A stretch of 57,952 bases of DNA from Deltaproteobacteria bacterium (GCA_002685535.1 NYXK01000182.1:1-57952); one strand, 5' to 3'; shown: positions 36,263 to 48,357, counted from the first letter of the stretch. Notes: generated from the sequence alone by a model not told the origin. A program made the numbers and translations.

Positions 36263-36927
36263 GAAATTCATCCAAACGCCGGTCCGATTAGAATACGATG
36301 CGCGCAATCGACCAAACCTACATTTTGACACTGCAGCTGGCGGCTGTGCCGCTGACATGGGATGGGGAAGGGAGCAGCCGTTCCGGTGCAGGTGAGAGCT
36401 GTGCTTGCATTTGGGGGCTTGGAATCTGGACAACTTTGGGGTCCGGCGATGTTGGTGGCGCTTGCTGAAGAAGTCTGCCCTGGAAGTTCATCCAAATGTT
36501 GGGGTTCGTGAGATTCGGTCGCTTGTGAGGCTGGCGGTGTTTCATGTGTGTGGAAGTATGGCGCAGCTGTTGGCAAAGTAGAGAATTGGAGGGCTAAATG
36601 AGATATACATAGGAAGATGGTAGGAAGAATGGTAGAAGTTGTGAGGAATGATGTCGAACGACTCCAAAAACTTGTCTGTGACCGCGCACTTTTGTGTGTG
36701 ACGAGGCTGAAGGAAGGGCCGAGTTGGAGGCCGACTTGGTTCTTCCTAGAATCAGTAACGGGAACCAGAGCCTAAGAGCGGTGTCACCGAGGGGCAACTC
36801 GGAGAATGGGACATGTGTACGCATGTGACTGTAAAACTCAAAGTATTGGGATTCGGTCTTCGGGAGCAGGACTTCCGTGCTGATTATAGTATTACAACAG
36901 ATGTACTGTACAGATGACGACGGAGCT

Positions 36928-38565
36928 CTAACAGTCGCAACGTCCCACCCAACGAGGGAATGTCACAACTTCCCTGATATTCGGCACAAGTCCAAGATAT
37001 CCCAACAATCGGTCAAAGCCCAGACCGAATCCTCCATGAGGTGCACTACCCCATCTTCGAAGATCAACGTACCATTTCAGGTCGCCGAGTTCCTCATCTG
37101 AAGGCATGGGACCAGGTGGAATCATCTTGTTGGCCTGCATGGACCGGATGAGTGGCTCCAAGCGATACTCACGCATGGAACCACCTGCAATCTCACATGC
37201 CTCCGGGACGAGTAAGTCGAAACAGTCCACAGTCTCGCGACCATCTTCGTTGGTAAAAGATGACAACATGTAGAATGGTTTGATGGCTTTGGGGTAGTGG
37301 GTGACAAAGACCGGTACTACTGAATCATCTGTTGACCCCAAAGTGGTGGCAATATAGCGTTCATGTTCAGCTTGTAGGCCGGTGCCCCATTTTGGCTCGT
37401 GTTCAAATTGATGCGAACTTGAACGAAGAAGCTTGATGGCGTCGGTATAAGTGATTCGATGGAATTCCTGGGAGCCACCACGCCAGCGCCGCGACAGCTC
37501 TTTTTCTCGACTGGCCGATCCGCCTGGGCGGGTTCCACTTCCAAGCAACTCTGTTGCGACCCTAGATCCGCTTTCTAGACTGTCGGTAACAGATCTGAAA
37601 GTATCTTGTACTACTTTCATGACATCGTCCATGTCTTCAGTGAAATTCAGCTCTGCTTCCAGCATGTAGAACTCGCTCAGATGCCGTGCAGTATCGCTTT
37701 TCTCGGCTCTGAATGTGGGTGACAGTGTCCAGACATTGCCGACAGCTTGTGCCAAAGCCTCTAAATGTAATTGACTTGAGACAGTCAGGTATTTTGGAGC
37801 TCTAAAAAATGTTCCATCATCATCTTTGGTAATCGCCCCCTTATGTGCACTACCGACATGAAAGACCTCTCCCGCTCCCTCGCAGTCAGACGACGTGATT
37901 ATGGGTGTATGGGTCTGGGTGAATCCATTCTCATGAAACATTCCAGTCACAGCAGCTATGGCATCCGATCGTAGTCGAAGCAAGGTCGAGTTTGCTTGGG
38001 TTCGTCCTCGCAGATGAGGCATCGTCCGAAGGTACTCAGGTGTATGCCATTTCTTCTGTAAAGGGAATGTCTAGACATTGCGTCAGCAAGTGGGCTGGGC
38101 ACATACAAGGAATGCTGTCCTACATACGACCGGATCGGCAGCGCCAAATATGTCCACATTGTCTACAACAAGTTCATGGCTTTGGGCCTTGGTGTTCGGT
38201 GATGGTGTCCAGGCTCCAGTAAATCGTGCTGCTGTCCCAGTCGTGAGACTGTTCAAAAGTGATCAGCGTAAGCCCACGCAATTTGATCTTGGGTCAGGTC
38301 CAGACCTCTGGGCTTGCTCTGGCCTCAGCACAGCTTGTAACGATTTCGCTGTCGTTCCATCCCCCACAGAAACGAAAGACACCTGTTTCTGATTTCTTAT
38401 TGACCGTATGAAGCCATTGACCACCACCTTGCTGGCATCCTCCGGACCTTTGTCTAGAAGGTGCGCAATTGAAGCGCTATGCGGACCGGAACCATTGTGA
38501 GCATGCCGGCATTGGCTCGGAGTCGACTTCAAGCTTCGTATCAGCCTCGCTTTTGGCTGAACCAT
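36928..38565 (-). CDS. Asparaginyl-tRNA synthetase, probably mitochondrial (507 aa, 3 exons)
   Basis: Class II aminoacyl-tRNA synthetase charging tRNA-Asn. Exons: 38565-38306, 38248-38128, 38070-36928, with two 57-nt introns; the second donor is GTATGT. The N-terminus (VQPKARLIRSLKSTPSQCRH) is basic and Ser/Thr-rich, like a mitochondrial presequence. The OB-fold anticodon-binding domain follows (VVVNGFIRSIRNQKQVSFVS). The catalytic core has FTQTHTPIITSSDCEGAGE, motif 2 (FRAEKSDTARHLSEFYMLEA) and motif 3 (GFGLGFDRLLGYLG). It corresponds to yeast Slm5 by family. The ATG at 38565 was chosen because it gives the expected presequence; the longer upstream frame reads as non-coding. Confidence 0.92.
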
Positions 38566-40179
38566 CGCCTCCGTTCGCTTGCTGATGCTCCTCCGACTCG
38601 ATCGGCAGATTCTTCCAATTATGCAGGCGTTGGCAATCGTCAGACTAAGAGTGCTTGAGACTTCGAAGGGATCGTCCGAGAGGAGGAGGAGTTCGCGAAG
38701 GATACGTTGAAATGCGTCAAAATGCGCCGGCTGCAGAAGTGGCTGCGGCGATCGCGGTCTGGGCTTTAATTGAGATGGGAGGTCTGAGTGTTGCTGCTGG
38801 TGGCTTGTCCTGGTCAATATCGTAGGAGCGGCGTTGAGGAGAGATTTGGGGCCCTGGGGGAGCAATTGATAATACGAGAGAAATGAGGATGTTTGTGATC
38901 GGACGATTCAAAGTTTCAAGGTTTCAAGGTTCTAAGGTGGCCGCGGGCAGGAAGGGCCCAAGCTCCCCAAGCGAGACGCACCTTTCCGATCCTGCTGAAT
39001 CCTTGCACGACGCTTGCTGGGGTTGGGCCAGCTCTTCGAGACATTGCAGAAACAGAAACGGGGAAAAGAGCTGAAGACATATATCTGCCTGCTTCAGAAG
39101 TACCCCAGTATTCAGACTTCTCGCAAACCCGGAGGTTCCTCCGTTCTCGTCTGAAAGTATCTTTTAAAGTTCGCCCGCAAACAAAACAAGCCCGCTTCCC
39201 TCGTCCAAGCAGCGCGCTTGAGAGCCGATCCGACCCGCCTCTGCGGCACTTCATTCAAGGCTACCTTGCTTGACTCTCCACCATGTTCCAAACTCTCCAT
39301 GGTCCATGCTCATCTCTATCACACCTGGTGTGATATAATATGACTGTCCATCCACTGCCGCTTTGGTAGCAAAGGTTTCGCTCGCTCCCTCCACGTATAA
39401 ACACGAATCGGCAGCGAGGAAACGAGCCCTCCTTGCGTTCTCTTGCATCTTCTGCCTCGTCACGTTGCGGACACAATTGTTGACATCTCTCCGAATGGAA
39501 TGCGTTACGAACAGCTCAATTGTTGAGCTCGTTGGTACTTGATGGACACGAGCAGAGATGGTGAGATGCAGGCCAGGCCCTCCCTCGCAGTCCTGATCCT
39601 TCACCGGGTGTGCACACTCGGACTCGAACTTAGTGCTATGGCCATCCCGTTACACCACTTGCTTCCTTTTGGCTTGATCGTCTTCGGCAATCTGGCGTCA
39701 CCCATTACAGAACACAATAAGATCTTGGGACCGGGATGATACATATCGGTATTCATAGTTCATATAGGTACCGTTACGCCGCCAATTTATTCCCCACCCT
39801 GGCAACGCGTTTGTCCTGAAAAGGACCATCTCTGTACTGCATTCAGAGTATAGTCCGACGGATATCGCTCCTGATAAGTCAGAAACGGGGCAATGGGTCA
39901 TAGGGCTCCTAATAGCTGGGTCTCAGCTGCCGAATTTGTCTGTGCTTCGTGTTATTGGCTTTGCAAGGAATGTTGGCATCAGCGAGTGGCTTTCTCATTC
40001 TAGTTCACATCACACTCCATCTATATAACGAAGACCCATGTCCACCACCTCAAACGATGGGTTACAGTACATCTCGAATTTATCTCATCCCATCTCATCC
40101 ATTTTCTTCCGGTGTAGTTTACCAAGATTCAACATCCTTGTCTTGACCAGCTGCACGTTCGCCTCACTGATTCATAGCC
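38566..40179. other. Intergenic region between divergent AsnRS and PARG-like genes
   Basis: About 1.6 kb containing both promoters. No convincing gene. A tRNA-like fragment occurs on the minus strand near 39605-39660: an A-box-like TGGTGTAACGG and a B-box-like AGTTCGAGTCC too close together for a real tRNA. CT-rich and TATATAA-containing sequence near 40020-40100 probably belongs to the promoter of the downstream gene. Confidence 0.4.
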
Positions 40180-41370
40180 ATGCCACCGTCGAAGCCAAAA
40201 CCATCTGAAATCGCTGCTGAGGCTAAGAAGACATATATCCCCTATATTCGTTCGACATTTCAGTCAGAATGGCCGGCGACTTCTTTTCTGTGCTATTCGG
40301 AATCAATGATAGCTCCACCTCCACCAAAAGAAACTGCACAGCACTGTCGATTCGGTGAAAACCCCACCTTAAGAAGTCACAGTCACAAATCTTCGACTTA
40401 CACTTTCTAGCATTTTATCAGCGCGATCCGGTCGATTTAGCTCTGGATTGGATGGTACCAGGAGGCGAACAGATTCCGGTCATCATGCCAGCGAACGACA
40501 AGAGGCCAGGGGGAGATTGGGAAGCTGGTACGTGACTTAACAGCCAAAAACTAGTTCAGACGACTCACAAGTTACAGGTGTAATGTCACCTGAAGAGTGC
40601 CTCTGCCGGCGGAGCAATCTCTTCGCCACTTTGACGACGCCAGGACCGGGAAATTCTCAGGCTTCGAATTACCCGATACCTCCGAAGACAGGTATATATT
40701 CAGCTAAAGTCGGTTCGTACGAAACGCTCTGGAAAAAAGGCATGCTTTTGCTGATCAAACATAGTTGTATTTCGAGACGGCCCAGAAAAGTATGAGGTCT
40801 GGCCCGAATACAAAGGTAAGACTTCCTGTATCTGAATCTACGGCATGTGCTAACGATTCAGCCCTACCGATCATATCCGTCTGTCCGGTCAAGCGGCCGA
40901 AACTTGATAGCTCACAATTGAAATACTCCTTCAAACAAGAGAAAGAGCTCATGAGGGATAAGATCCGTACCGCATTGCGAATTGCGGTGTATTACAAGCA
41001 CATCAATCTGGTCATTGGGACTTTTGGCTTGGGACCAGGGTTCCGCAACCCCACAGAAGAAGTCGCACTCATGTGGAGGGATGCGTTACTCAAGGATCCC
41101 GAGTTTGTGGGTCACTTTCGAGATGTTGTTTTTGCTTTTGACCCGCCTGAAGGAGCTACCGCCACGAGCTCGAGCTCATCCAAGAGCTCGTCCTCGAAGT
41201 CCTCTTCGAAATCTTCGTCGAAGAGCTCCTCATCGTCGTCATCGAAGTCAAGTGTGGCGGCGGATTTAGATATATTCCGCCATATTTTCAAGCCAGCAGT
41301 TGTGCACGACGCGTTTAAGACGCCAGCGACCTCATCATATTCTGCTAGCTCCTCACCGACCATGTATTAA
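40180..41370 (+). CDS. TIGR02452/DUF2263 family protein (microbial-type PARG-like), 328 aa
   Basis: Macrodomain-related protein of the family that includes bacterial-type poly(ADP-ribose) glycohydrolases; a role in ADP-ribose removal is possible but inferred from family only. Exons: 40180-40354, 40411-40527, 40578-40712, 40765-40815, 40862-41370, all in frame. Key segments are DPVDLALDW, PANDKRPGGDWEAG followed by SPEECLCRRSNL (the GG...EE pattern), VVFRDGPEKYEVW, and KIRTALRIAVYYKHINLVIG with FRNPTEEVA. This order is the family's. The C-terminal 50 or so residues carry a Ser/Lys repeat tract and look disordered. The first intron (40355-40410) removes an in-frame stop; its branch site is CTTAC. 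Confidence 0.85.
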
Positions 41371-43900
41371 CTACCTACCATTGAAATTTGCCTGAAAGCG
41401 TGGCGTTTGGTGTCTGGAAGCGGCATTGAGACTCATCTGGAAAGGAGCGTGGGAGCTCGGAAAGGAATCAGCCTGCTGGATACAGGCAAAGGCGCATGGC
41501 ATGGCAAGGCGAATGGGAAAATTGACACCAGACGCGGGCGCTGTTCGAGTGTGCGAGCGTGCTCTACAGTATCGACTAATGACTCTCCTTCCACAATGAC
41601 GTATCTACTACCAGACTGTTGGGGCATTTTTAGAAACAGACAACATCATATTTACTAAACTCCACACATTGCCAACTTCCACATTCCAAGCCCTCGTCAT
41701 CTCTTTAGGCTTCTTGCATGATGTCTCTCTTTGCCTACTGGTCCACTCTTCCGCGACCACAATTGCTGCATGCAAGCACGGGTTCCCGCACCGGTCGGCC
41801 CGATCCCGTCTCTCTCTCGAAGAAAGGATATCTATCAGATTGGGGCATGAGCGAGGCAAGGGGAGGAAGGGCAAAAACTTCACGTCCCCGACACCCCGGC
41901 TCTCGTCACAAATTTCCCCAACCGTGCCACCCTAGAGCACTGTGTAACATATGTGGCCGTTATTTCTGTGTAGCGATGTCGTCTCACAAAGTAAGACAGG
42001 GAGTGTTGATCGGCAGTCGTTCAGTATCCGCTGGACTTAGTTGACGCCTCTTACAACGTCGGAGCAGCGCCTTGAGTCGCACAGATCCGAAAGCAGTCAT
42101 TTAAAGATCTAGGGATGCGAGCGTTGCATATGAGGTTCCACAGGCCCTTGACAACAATATGAAGGGAGACGGGGATTCATTGAAGTAAAAGTTAGTCAAG
42201 ATATATATCCGATAGGGATAGGTCGGCGCCCGCGGTTGGTGGCGCCACCTTCAGCTAGTGCAAGGGATAAGAAACTGGTTTGAATGTTCTAGGCGTTAGG
42301 TGGCGCGCCTGAGGAATGTGATTACAACCTCACCCGGCTAGCCATTCTGGAAGGCTCGAGCGCTTTCAATGTCAAAAGAAGTAAATACGTCCATAAGATG
42401 ACCCCCCACGCTGTTAGTTGAGTAGGGCAGAGAATTCATGCAAGACAATCTCAAACTGGATGATCTTGCGAAGATAAAAAGGGGGTCGAGCATTCGATTA
42501 GTTGTGGTCTGGATCTGGACATTTGCGGCTCATTCCATGATCGAGCCTTTGAGAAGCTGTGTTGTGGCTTGAAGATGGTCCAATAAAGCGGCAATGTCTA
42601 TGGAGGCATACAGATACCAAGCTCGGACTTCTAAGCTACTGGGATTCTTTGAATACTCATCTGGAAGGTTGACGTCAAATGCATCTGGGTTTCATCAAAA
42701 AGGCCTTGAACACTCTGAGACCTCTCCGACCCTCTCGATATCATTGGGATTTCGATATCAAGGAGGATCGGAAGGTACATCCCTTACATGACTAATAACT
42801 GGGAAATGTGCGGCTGACCCTAGAACGAAAAGAAGGGCTGTTACACGCGACGTAAAATTCGTCCAATAAGAATTTGTCAGATACGACACTTAAGAGAATA
42901 GTTGCAGAGGGAGATTTTTCAGCCAGAGGCCACTGCGTTAGAGTTGGGTTTGCTCTCTGATACAGCTAAATAGGATTCCAACGAAGCCCGTATTTCTACT
43001 TGTTGATATCTTGTGTTGCAGCGGAGCAGCAGCATCAAAGGAGAAACGCTCGAAATTTAATACCCAGCTTAAGGATTCTAAGGTCTGATCCTGGCACAAA
43101 ATTTTCGTAGTTCTTCTTAACATCACTTTGGTCAATATCAGTAGGGTGTTGGCAAATATGGCACGTCAGCTCGTGCCCACAAGTAAAAACAAGTTCTCCA
43201 CACAGCCATGCCGTAAAAGTGGTATCATGAGTCCATTGGCTGTGGGCTACATTTGCAGACCAAGCTTGATACCATTGTCGAAGACATAATATCTCAATAT
43301 GAAGTACAAAATAATCGTCTCTTCTCTTGACATGGCTTCTATTGTGACCGCTGATCTGATGGCGGGGTCATGGCGGGGTAGCTGACCTGGGGGGCTCTCC
43401 TCGCTAAGCAGACTCCACTGAAAATTCTTCCTTTCGACGTTCAACTACAAGGCAGTATATTCACAAGATATCTGGACTCATGGGGAGGCAGGTCACTGCT
43501 ATCGAATTGTTAGTCTGCTTCACGGAAAAGTTTATTAGAATACTCATCATATATACCAAGCCAAGTGATGACCACTAGTCTGGGGAGTAAATGGATGTAG
43601 CATCTCTCCTTATGGGAAAAGCTACTTGCTAAAAGCTGCTTTCAGTGATTGACTGATCAATATTGTTCCTAGTTTCATTGTTACGTATTTCAAAAATACA
43701 TACACATGTTCCTGTATGGTTTCTGGACGTCCAGACTGGGAAGAGGTCAACCCAAGTGTGGGTCAACTCGATTTCGGCCCCATCACGGAGAAGCACATAT
43801 TCATAAGCGAGAAAATCTCTTGCACGAATCCCACAAATCTTTTCCTATACCATAGAAGCAAATAACAGGATCCGTGACATCGATTTACGATAACCTGGTT
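41371..43900. other. Intergenic region, 2.5 kb
   Basis: Several 60-110 codon frames are present on both strands (for example around 41608-42044) but none has a supported start, a domain or consistent codon bias. No transposon termini or RNA gene were recognised. Confidence 0.35.
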
Positions 43901-44006
43901 GCCCGGGTAGCTCAATCGGTAGAGCGTGTGGCTCTTATAATTGGAATATCTTCTTATTCTTAAGTTCGCAACCTCAAGGTCGTGGGTTCGAGCCCCACCT
44001 CGGGCT
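43901..44006 (+). tRNA. tRNA-Lys (anticodon CTT) with a 33-nt intron
   Basis: Acceptor GCCCGGG (43901-43907) pairs with CTCGGGC (43999-44005) through one G-U pair. The D-arm GCTC/GAGC and T-arm GTGGG-TTCGAGC-CCCAC are intact. The anticodon loop reads C32-T33-C34-T35-T36-A37, so the anticodon is CTT. The intron occupies 43938-43970, directly after position 37 as usual for nuclear tRNAs. The anticodon stem TGTGG/CCTCA has a T29-T41 mismatch. A-box and B-box promoter elements are internal and intact. Confidence 0.93.
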
Positions 44007-44970
44007 CAATTCCCGAGGTTCTCTTCATTGAGAGCTTCTTCATCTTTTTGTCTTTTGTCGTTGTGTTTCGGGAGTTTTCTGACTATACTTCGAGGGGTTG
44101 CTTAGCGAGCTAACATTTCTCTATTGCATTTCCTTTTTGCCTGAGATCACTCAAGGATTACTCACAGAGATATATCGATCCATTTGTCTAAGTGGTCTCG
44201 AACTATTCGATGAAACTATTACCAGAACAGGGTATGCTAGCCGGCAAGATGGCCACCCCTTTGCCGGTTTAGAAATTCTTTTGCGTTCCACTTACAGGTC
44301 TGGAAGACGAGCCCCAGAACTACTGACGTTATCTGTGAGCTCAAGTGGGCCAGCGACGGTGAGAAGTTCAGTCCTTGAATCTTGTTTGCTCTCGTATGTG
44401 TGTGCAGGCAGATATGAAATCCTCACACTAACCTCAAAATGTTCCGTGAGCTACCCTGTTGCTACATATGACGGCGGCAGTAGTGAGTGTCAGACTCCAT
44501 CGACGATCATATGGGCTATGTTACGCAGAATTGCTGACAATCTCTGAGGAGGGGCATTGCTGACCATGTAGTTCCGCAAAAGACTATTCCCAACTTGGTT
44601 CGCCAGACCCCTCGTCTCTGCAGAAGCGAGCCAACATTGATGGACCAGCTCGGATCAGAATCTTGCGTCTACAGCCCGATGTCATCTATTGGTTCACGAT
44701 GGGACCATGATGCCGAAAAGATTCGTATCATCGCTGAGCAGATTTGCGATTTTTGATATGAGACTGACAGAGTATGCTGGGCTTGGTTGCAACACCAGTG
44801 GCAACAGCGATCCATCAAACATCCGATTGAAAACCCGAGTGATATCTATAAATGCTGAATTCTCCCTCATCAACGACGAAAGATTTCTCCATCTGTTTCT
44901 CTCATCTCCAGAGCTCACAACACCACATCTCAAATCCATCGTAAATATTTTCCATTCCACATCCAACAAC
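44007..44970. other. Spacer between tRNA and oxidoreductase gene
   Basis: Almost 1 kb. An open frame at 44098-44547 starts only with a TTG and has no recognisable domain. T-rich sequence just after the tRNA (TTTTTGTCTTTTGTC near 44044) can serve as a Pol III terminator. The last 150 bases should hold the promoter of the downstream oxidoreductase. Confidence 0.4.
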
Positions 44971-45969
44971 ATGAAGGCAATCACCCTCTCCAATCCTGGC
45001 AAACCATCCACCTACATCTACAAAGACGTACCCAAGCCCGAACCCCTCCAAGGCCATGTCATCATCGAGATCAAAGCTTTCGGAATCAACCACGCCGAAC
45101 TCTATATGCGTCATGGTGACTGGCCTGAGACCGCTGAAATCAGCGGCATTGAATGCGTAGGCATCGTGGACTCCTGTCCAGACGGCACCTTCAAAGTCGG
45201 AGCTAAAGTCGCTGCTGTCATGGGCGGCATGGGTCGGAGCATCCCCGGCAGCTACGGAGAGTACACGCGGGTCCCCATCAGCAATATCACATCTATCGAG
45301 TCAGACCTGAGCTGGGAAGAATTGGCTGCAATCCCCGAATCGTACTCTACAGCATGGACTTGTTTGTTCCAGAACCTGGAGCTGCAGAAGGGACAGACTC
45401 TTCTGGTCAGAGGTGGTACGTCAGCTCTGGGACAAGCAGCTATCAATCTTGCTGTCAATGCTGGAGCAAATGTGATTGCTACAACAAGGAGTGCGGAGAG
45501 GGCTGAAATGCTGCTCAAGATGGGCGTGCAGCGTATTGAACTCGAGTCAGTAAGGCTCTCAACTCTGCTAGCCGAAGGAACTATTGTCGATTCAGTTCTC
45601 AATCTCGTTGGGAACAGTGTTATGCTCGATTCGTTGGCTATTGTTAGGCGTGGTGGCCGAGTGTGTTTGGCTGGATTTCTTGGAGGACTCGAGCCAATGG
45701 TCGACTTCAATCCACTGTTGCAAATGCCAAGTGGTGTGCATTTCAGCTTTTTCGGAAGTTTTGTTTACGGGACACCAGCCTTCCCTCTGTCAGATGTGCC
45801 GCTACAGAAGATCGCAAACGATTTAGCAGCTTGTCGATATGTAGCGAAACCATCTCGAGTTTTCGCGTTTGAGGATATCGAAGAGGCACACAAAGTCATG
45901 GAGGAAAGTCGCGCAGGTGGGAAGATGGTTGTCAAACTTGGAAGCACTGGAGGTGACTACCGGTTTTGA
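44971..45969 (+). CDS. Quinone-oxidoreductase-like MDR protein (332 aa)
   Basis: Single-exon NAD(P)H-dependent quinone/alkenal reductase-like enzyme. The GroES-like N-terminus includes VIIEIKAFGINHAELYMRHG and EISGIECVGIV; KVAAVMGGMGRSIPGSYGEY is typical of the QOR branch. The nucleotide loop LLVRGGTSALGQAA is at residues 145-158, and the C-terminus has the common FAFEDIEEAHKVMEE and KMVVKLG. No zinc ligands are evident. The ATG at 44971 (context CAACATGAAG) was chosen because the longer frame upstream starts with TTG and lacks homology-like sequence. It converges with a Fungal_trans_2 regulator whose stop lies 42 bp beyond its own, so the transcripts probably overlap. Confidence 0.85.
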   Translation: MKAITLSNPGKPSTYIYKDVPKPEPLQGHVIIEIKAFGINHAELYMRHGDWPETAEISGIECVGIVDSCPDGTFKVGAKVAAVMGGMGRSIPGSYGEYTRVPISNITSIESDLSWEELAAIPESYSTAWTCLFQNLELQKGQTLLVRGGTSALGQAAINLAVNAGANVIATTRSAERAEMLLKMGVQRIELESVRLSTLLAEGTIVDSVLNLVGNSVMLDSLAIVRRGGRVCLAGFLGGLEPMVDFNPLLQMPSGVHFSFFGSFVYGTPAFPLSDVPLQKIANDLAACRYVAKPSRVFAFEDIEEAHKVMEESRAGGKMVVKLGSTGGDYRF

Positions 45970-46011
45970 CAAAGCACTATATTTCCTCGATGACTTTCTG
46001 ATCAACCTCAA

Positions 46012-47609
46012 TCAACGTAGCCAATACTCAGATTTCTCCCAGAGAATTGACGTGATTTCCATACGAAAATTCTCAAATTCCGCGCCAAGGAGCCCTTCAA
46101 TCCAAACGACCTGATTCAGGGCTACCATCACTTCATCCCAAAAGCTGTACTGTAATCTGGTTATCAGGTCTGCCGTTGCGGAAACGAACCATCCGTGATG
46201 CTCGCTCAGGAATGACTGTACCCCGCCAAGTACAAGGAGCCATAGCGACAGTAGAACATCATGGTCCTGAGTTGGAATCGCCAAAACCAGCTTCAGCTTG
46301 GAGACATAAATCTCCAGGTGTAGTTCGACGCCAAATCTTTGACGAATGCCAGCTAAATACAGAAGGGCACCTAGCCTACACATTTCCTGCCTCAATAACA
46401 CCGGGTTCTGATTGATGATGTTGTGCGGAATGGAGAGGAATTTGCTGATGACTGGTACAACATACAGACCCGCAAAGACACCGTCGTCCCATATATCTCG
46501 GACTGACATTTCTTTGATGATGAACTGGCTAAGGTTCACTAAATTTGCGATTGCAGAGACGAAAATTGATGAGCCACGCATTCTCGTCAGTGGGGAGGTA
46601 GCGGACAAGTTTGGTAAACCAGGGTCGAGCGAAGGAAGAATGTCGCTCGGAATGAGGAAGCGAGAAGGTCGATCAAGAAGAAAAGCTGCATTGACATCGA
46701 GCCTGCATAGAAATTGATACTTATCAGCTCGGTACTTCTACAGCTTGTCAATTCTTACACCTACCAGAAAATCATTGTTCTGAGAACCTGACTAGAACAC
46801 GCGCCCTGTATCCCTCCCTTTCGCTTGATTATTTCTTCCAGGCCTTGGAAATGTGTCAGGATACCATGGCTGTCATTAAATAAGACCTAATCATAATCAG
46901 CACAAGATTCACGAAATGCAGACATGGAGAGTACCCACACAATGGCACGCGAAAGTAAGGACAGAAACGATGATTTCTTCTCCAGTACACAACATAGGAT
47001 CTGCAACGAGTTTGCTCAGCGATCTAATTGCCTTCCCGGAGAGTGAAGCGACTTCAGCATCTTGTTCCTTGACGTTTCGAAGTCTTGCCATGTCAGTGGA
47101 TGAAGTGCAAAGAATCTGTCGAAATGCCGCTTCGTGTTGCACGAGTTGAAGAAAACCAATCCTGTTCAGTGTCTTGAACATAGAGCAATCTTTTCCCTGC
47201 ACTGAGCTACTCGTCAACTGCTTGGTCTAAGTCGATTGACCCACTTGCACTCACAATGATCAAAAAGCTCGTGATTCCGAAGGCTCATGTCGATGGGATA
47301 TCGCTTGAAGGGATCAGATCGTCCAGATCCGAGATCACTTGGATGTGGTACAGACAGAGCTGTTCTCAATTTCTCGTTAGCTTGGTTGGACGAGCTGGAA
47401 CCAGTTGGAGCGAGCATAGATGTATCTAGAACAAATTCTCCTTTCCTGTTGTAGTGGGCCTGTTTCCGATTCCGTTGCCGCCCCCGCTGAATGTGGCTTC
47501 GGACCTTCTTCTTGGTTTGCGGATCTCGGAATTGTGCTAAGTCTGTTGCTGTCAGGAAATGCAAATCATGATTGGAATCGGAGTCTTCATGTGTTATATC
47601 GCGGGACAT
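46012..47609 (-). CDS. Fungal_trans_2 domain regulator without a visible zinc cluster (476 aa)
   Basis: Likely nuclear regulatory protein. Exons: 47609-47255, 47201-46939, 46886-46765, 46702-46012; all junctions are GT-AG and the sum is 477 codons. The N-terminus has DPQTKKKVRSHIQRGRQRNR, a basic segment common in this fungal group, and SDPFKRYPIDMSLRNHELFDH, which precedes the helical Fungal_trans_2 (PF11951) domain. Later segments include HGILTHFQGLEEIIKRKGG and PLTRMRGSS. No CX2CX6C motif is present, so DNA binding through a zinc cluster is not supported; members of this kind are often annotated only as transcription-factor-domain proteins. It lies tail to tail with the quinone oxidoreductase and could regulate it, by inference. 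Confidence 0.8.
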
Positions 47610-48357
47610 CTTGTCATGTTGTGAACGGGCTTTGAGTTGTAGTGGACACAAATCTCGAGAAGCATGTGAGGAGTTGCCGAAGTGTGAGTAAGCGGGGTGA
47701 ATGACCTCGCCTATTTCACCTCACAATAAGTGCTTCAAGCTCGCTGAATGTCGCGCATATGTAACATGTCCAATAAATTAAAGATGGAATGTCCAATGGC
47801 TTCGAGAAATGAATGAATTGAACTCAGGATGAGTTCTTCCTGCTATTGAGATTCTCAGTCACCAAGATCTCTTGGTATACACAAAACACAAACATGATCA
47901 AGGTCTTTCCCCAAGCAACATTTAAATTCAGATATCTTCAAGTAATGCTATTCTAACTAAAGTGAGAATACCCGCAAGACATAGATGCATGGCCGAAGTA
48001 GATCTGATAGACTTTCACAAAGGAATCGAGGATTGCTCACAATTCCTAAATTCATACAGGATTGTGAAAGTCATGCATATTTCTAGGTACGCGGCAGATG
48101 GAAATGAAATGTACATCGCGTTGGAACATGCTGTCAAGTCAGCGAGTGCTTCTGGGTAAGATCTATTCTCGATGGTGTTAAGTTTTATGTCTAGTGGATC
48201 AATCAGAAGCGGTTTTAGGAATGGTAGAGACAGATGCAGCGGCTTTAAAATGGATGGCAGACATTCCCAGGTAGATCTAAATTACCAAAGAAGAAAAGTT
48301 GTATCACATACGAACAAGCAGCCATAATCGTCCAAGGCGTCGGATAAAGACAGTAAT
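47610..48357. other. Intergenic region with a short ORF
   Basis: Upstream of the regulator gene and downstream of the secreted-protein gene. It contains a 56-codon ATG frame on the plus strand (47989-48159; VDLIDFHKGIEDCSQFLNSY) that looks protein-like but has no recognised family. Nothing else was seen. Confidence 0.3.

Larger units (their letters stand above)
31337..36927. other. Gene-poor region downstream of the WOPR gene
   Basis: About 5.6 kb without a confident gene. It contains an AT-rich inverted repeat (34041-34077), a decameric tandem repeat (36101-36130) and a few open frames of 100-165 codons. Those at 35798-36262 (+) and 36268-36576 (-) have coding-like codon use but no solid start or recognisable domain. 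The first few hundred bases should hold the WOPR 3' UTR. Confidence 0.4.

Noticed and set aside
36268..36576. 102-codon minus-strand frame with coding-like codons downstream of the AsnRS gene
   Set aside because: Begins with TTG and no upstream ATG exon could be linked with confidence; left as part of the gene-poor interval.
39605..39660. tRNA-like sequence on the minus strand with A-box and B-box matches
   Set aside because: Only about 29 nt separate position 8 from position 53 equivalents (about 45 expected), there is no anticodon arm, and the acceptor and T stems do not pair. At most a tRNA-derived relic.
40355..40410. Apparent frameshift in the PARG-like gene near the CCCC run
   Set aside because: A 56-nt GT-AG intron with a CTTAC branch site restores the frame exactly, so no frameshift is needed.
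44098..44547. 149-codon open frame after the tRNA
   Set aside because: No ATG start, no domain, no clear codon bias.
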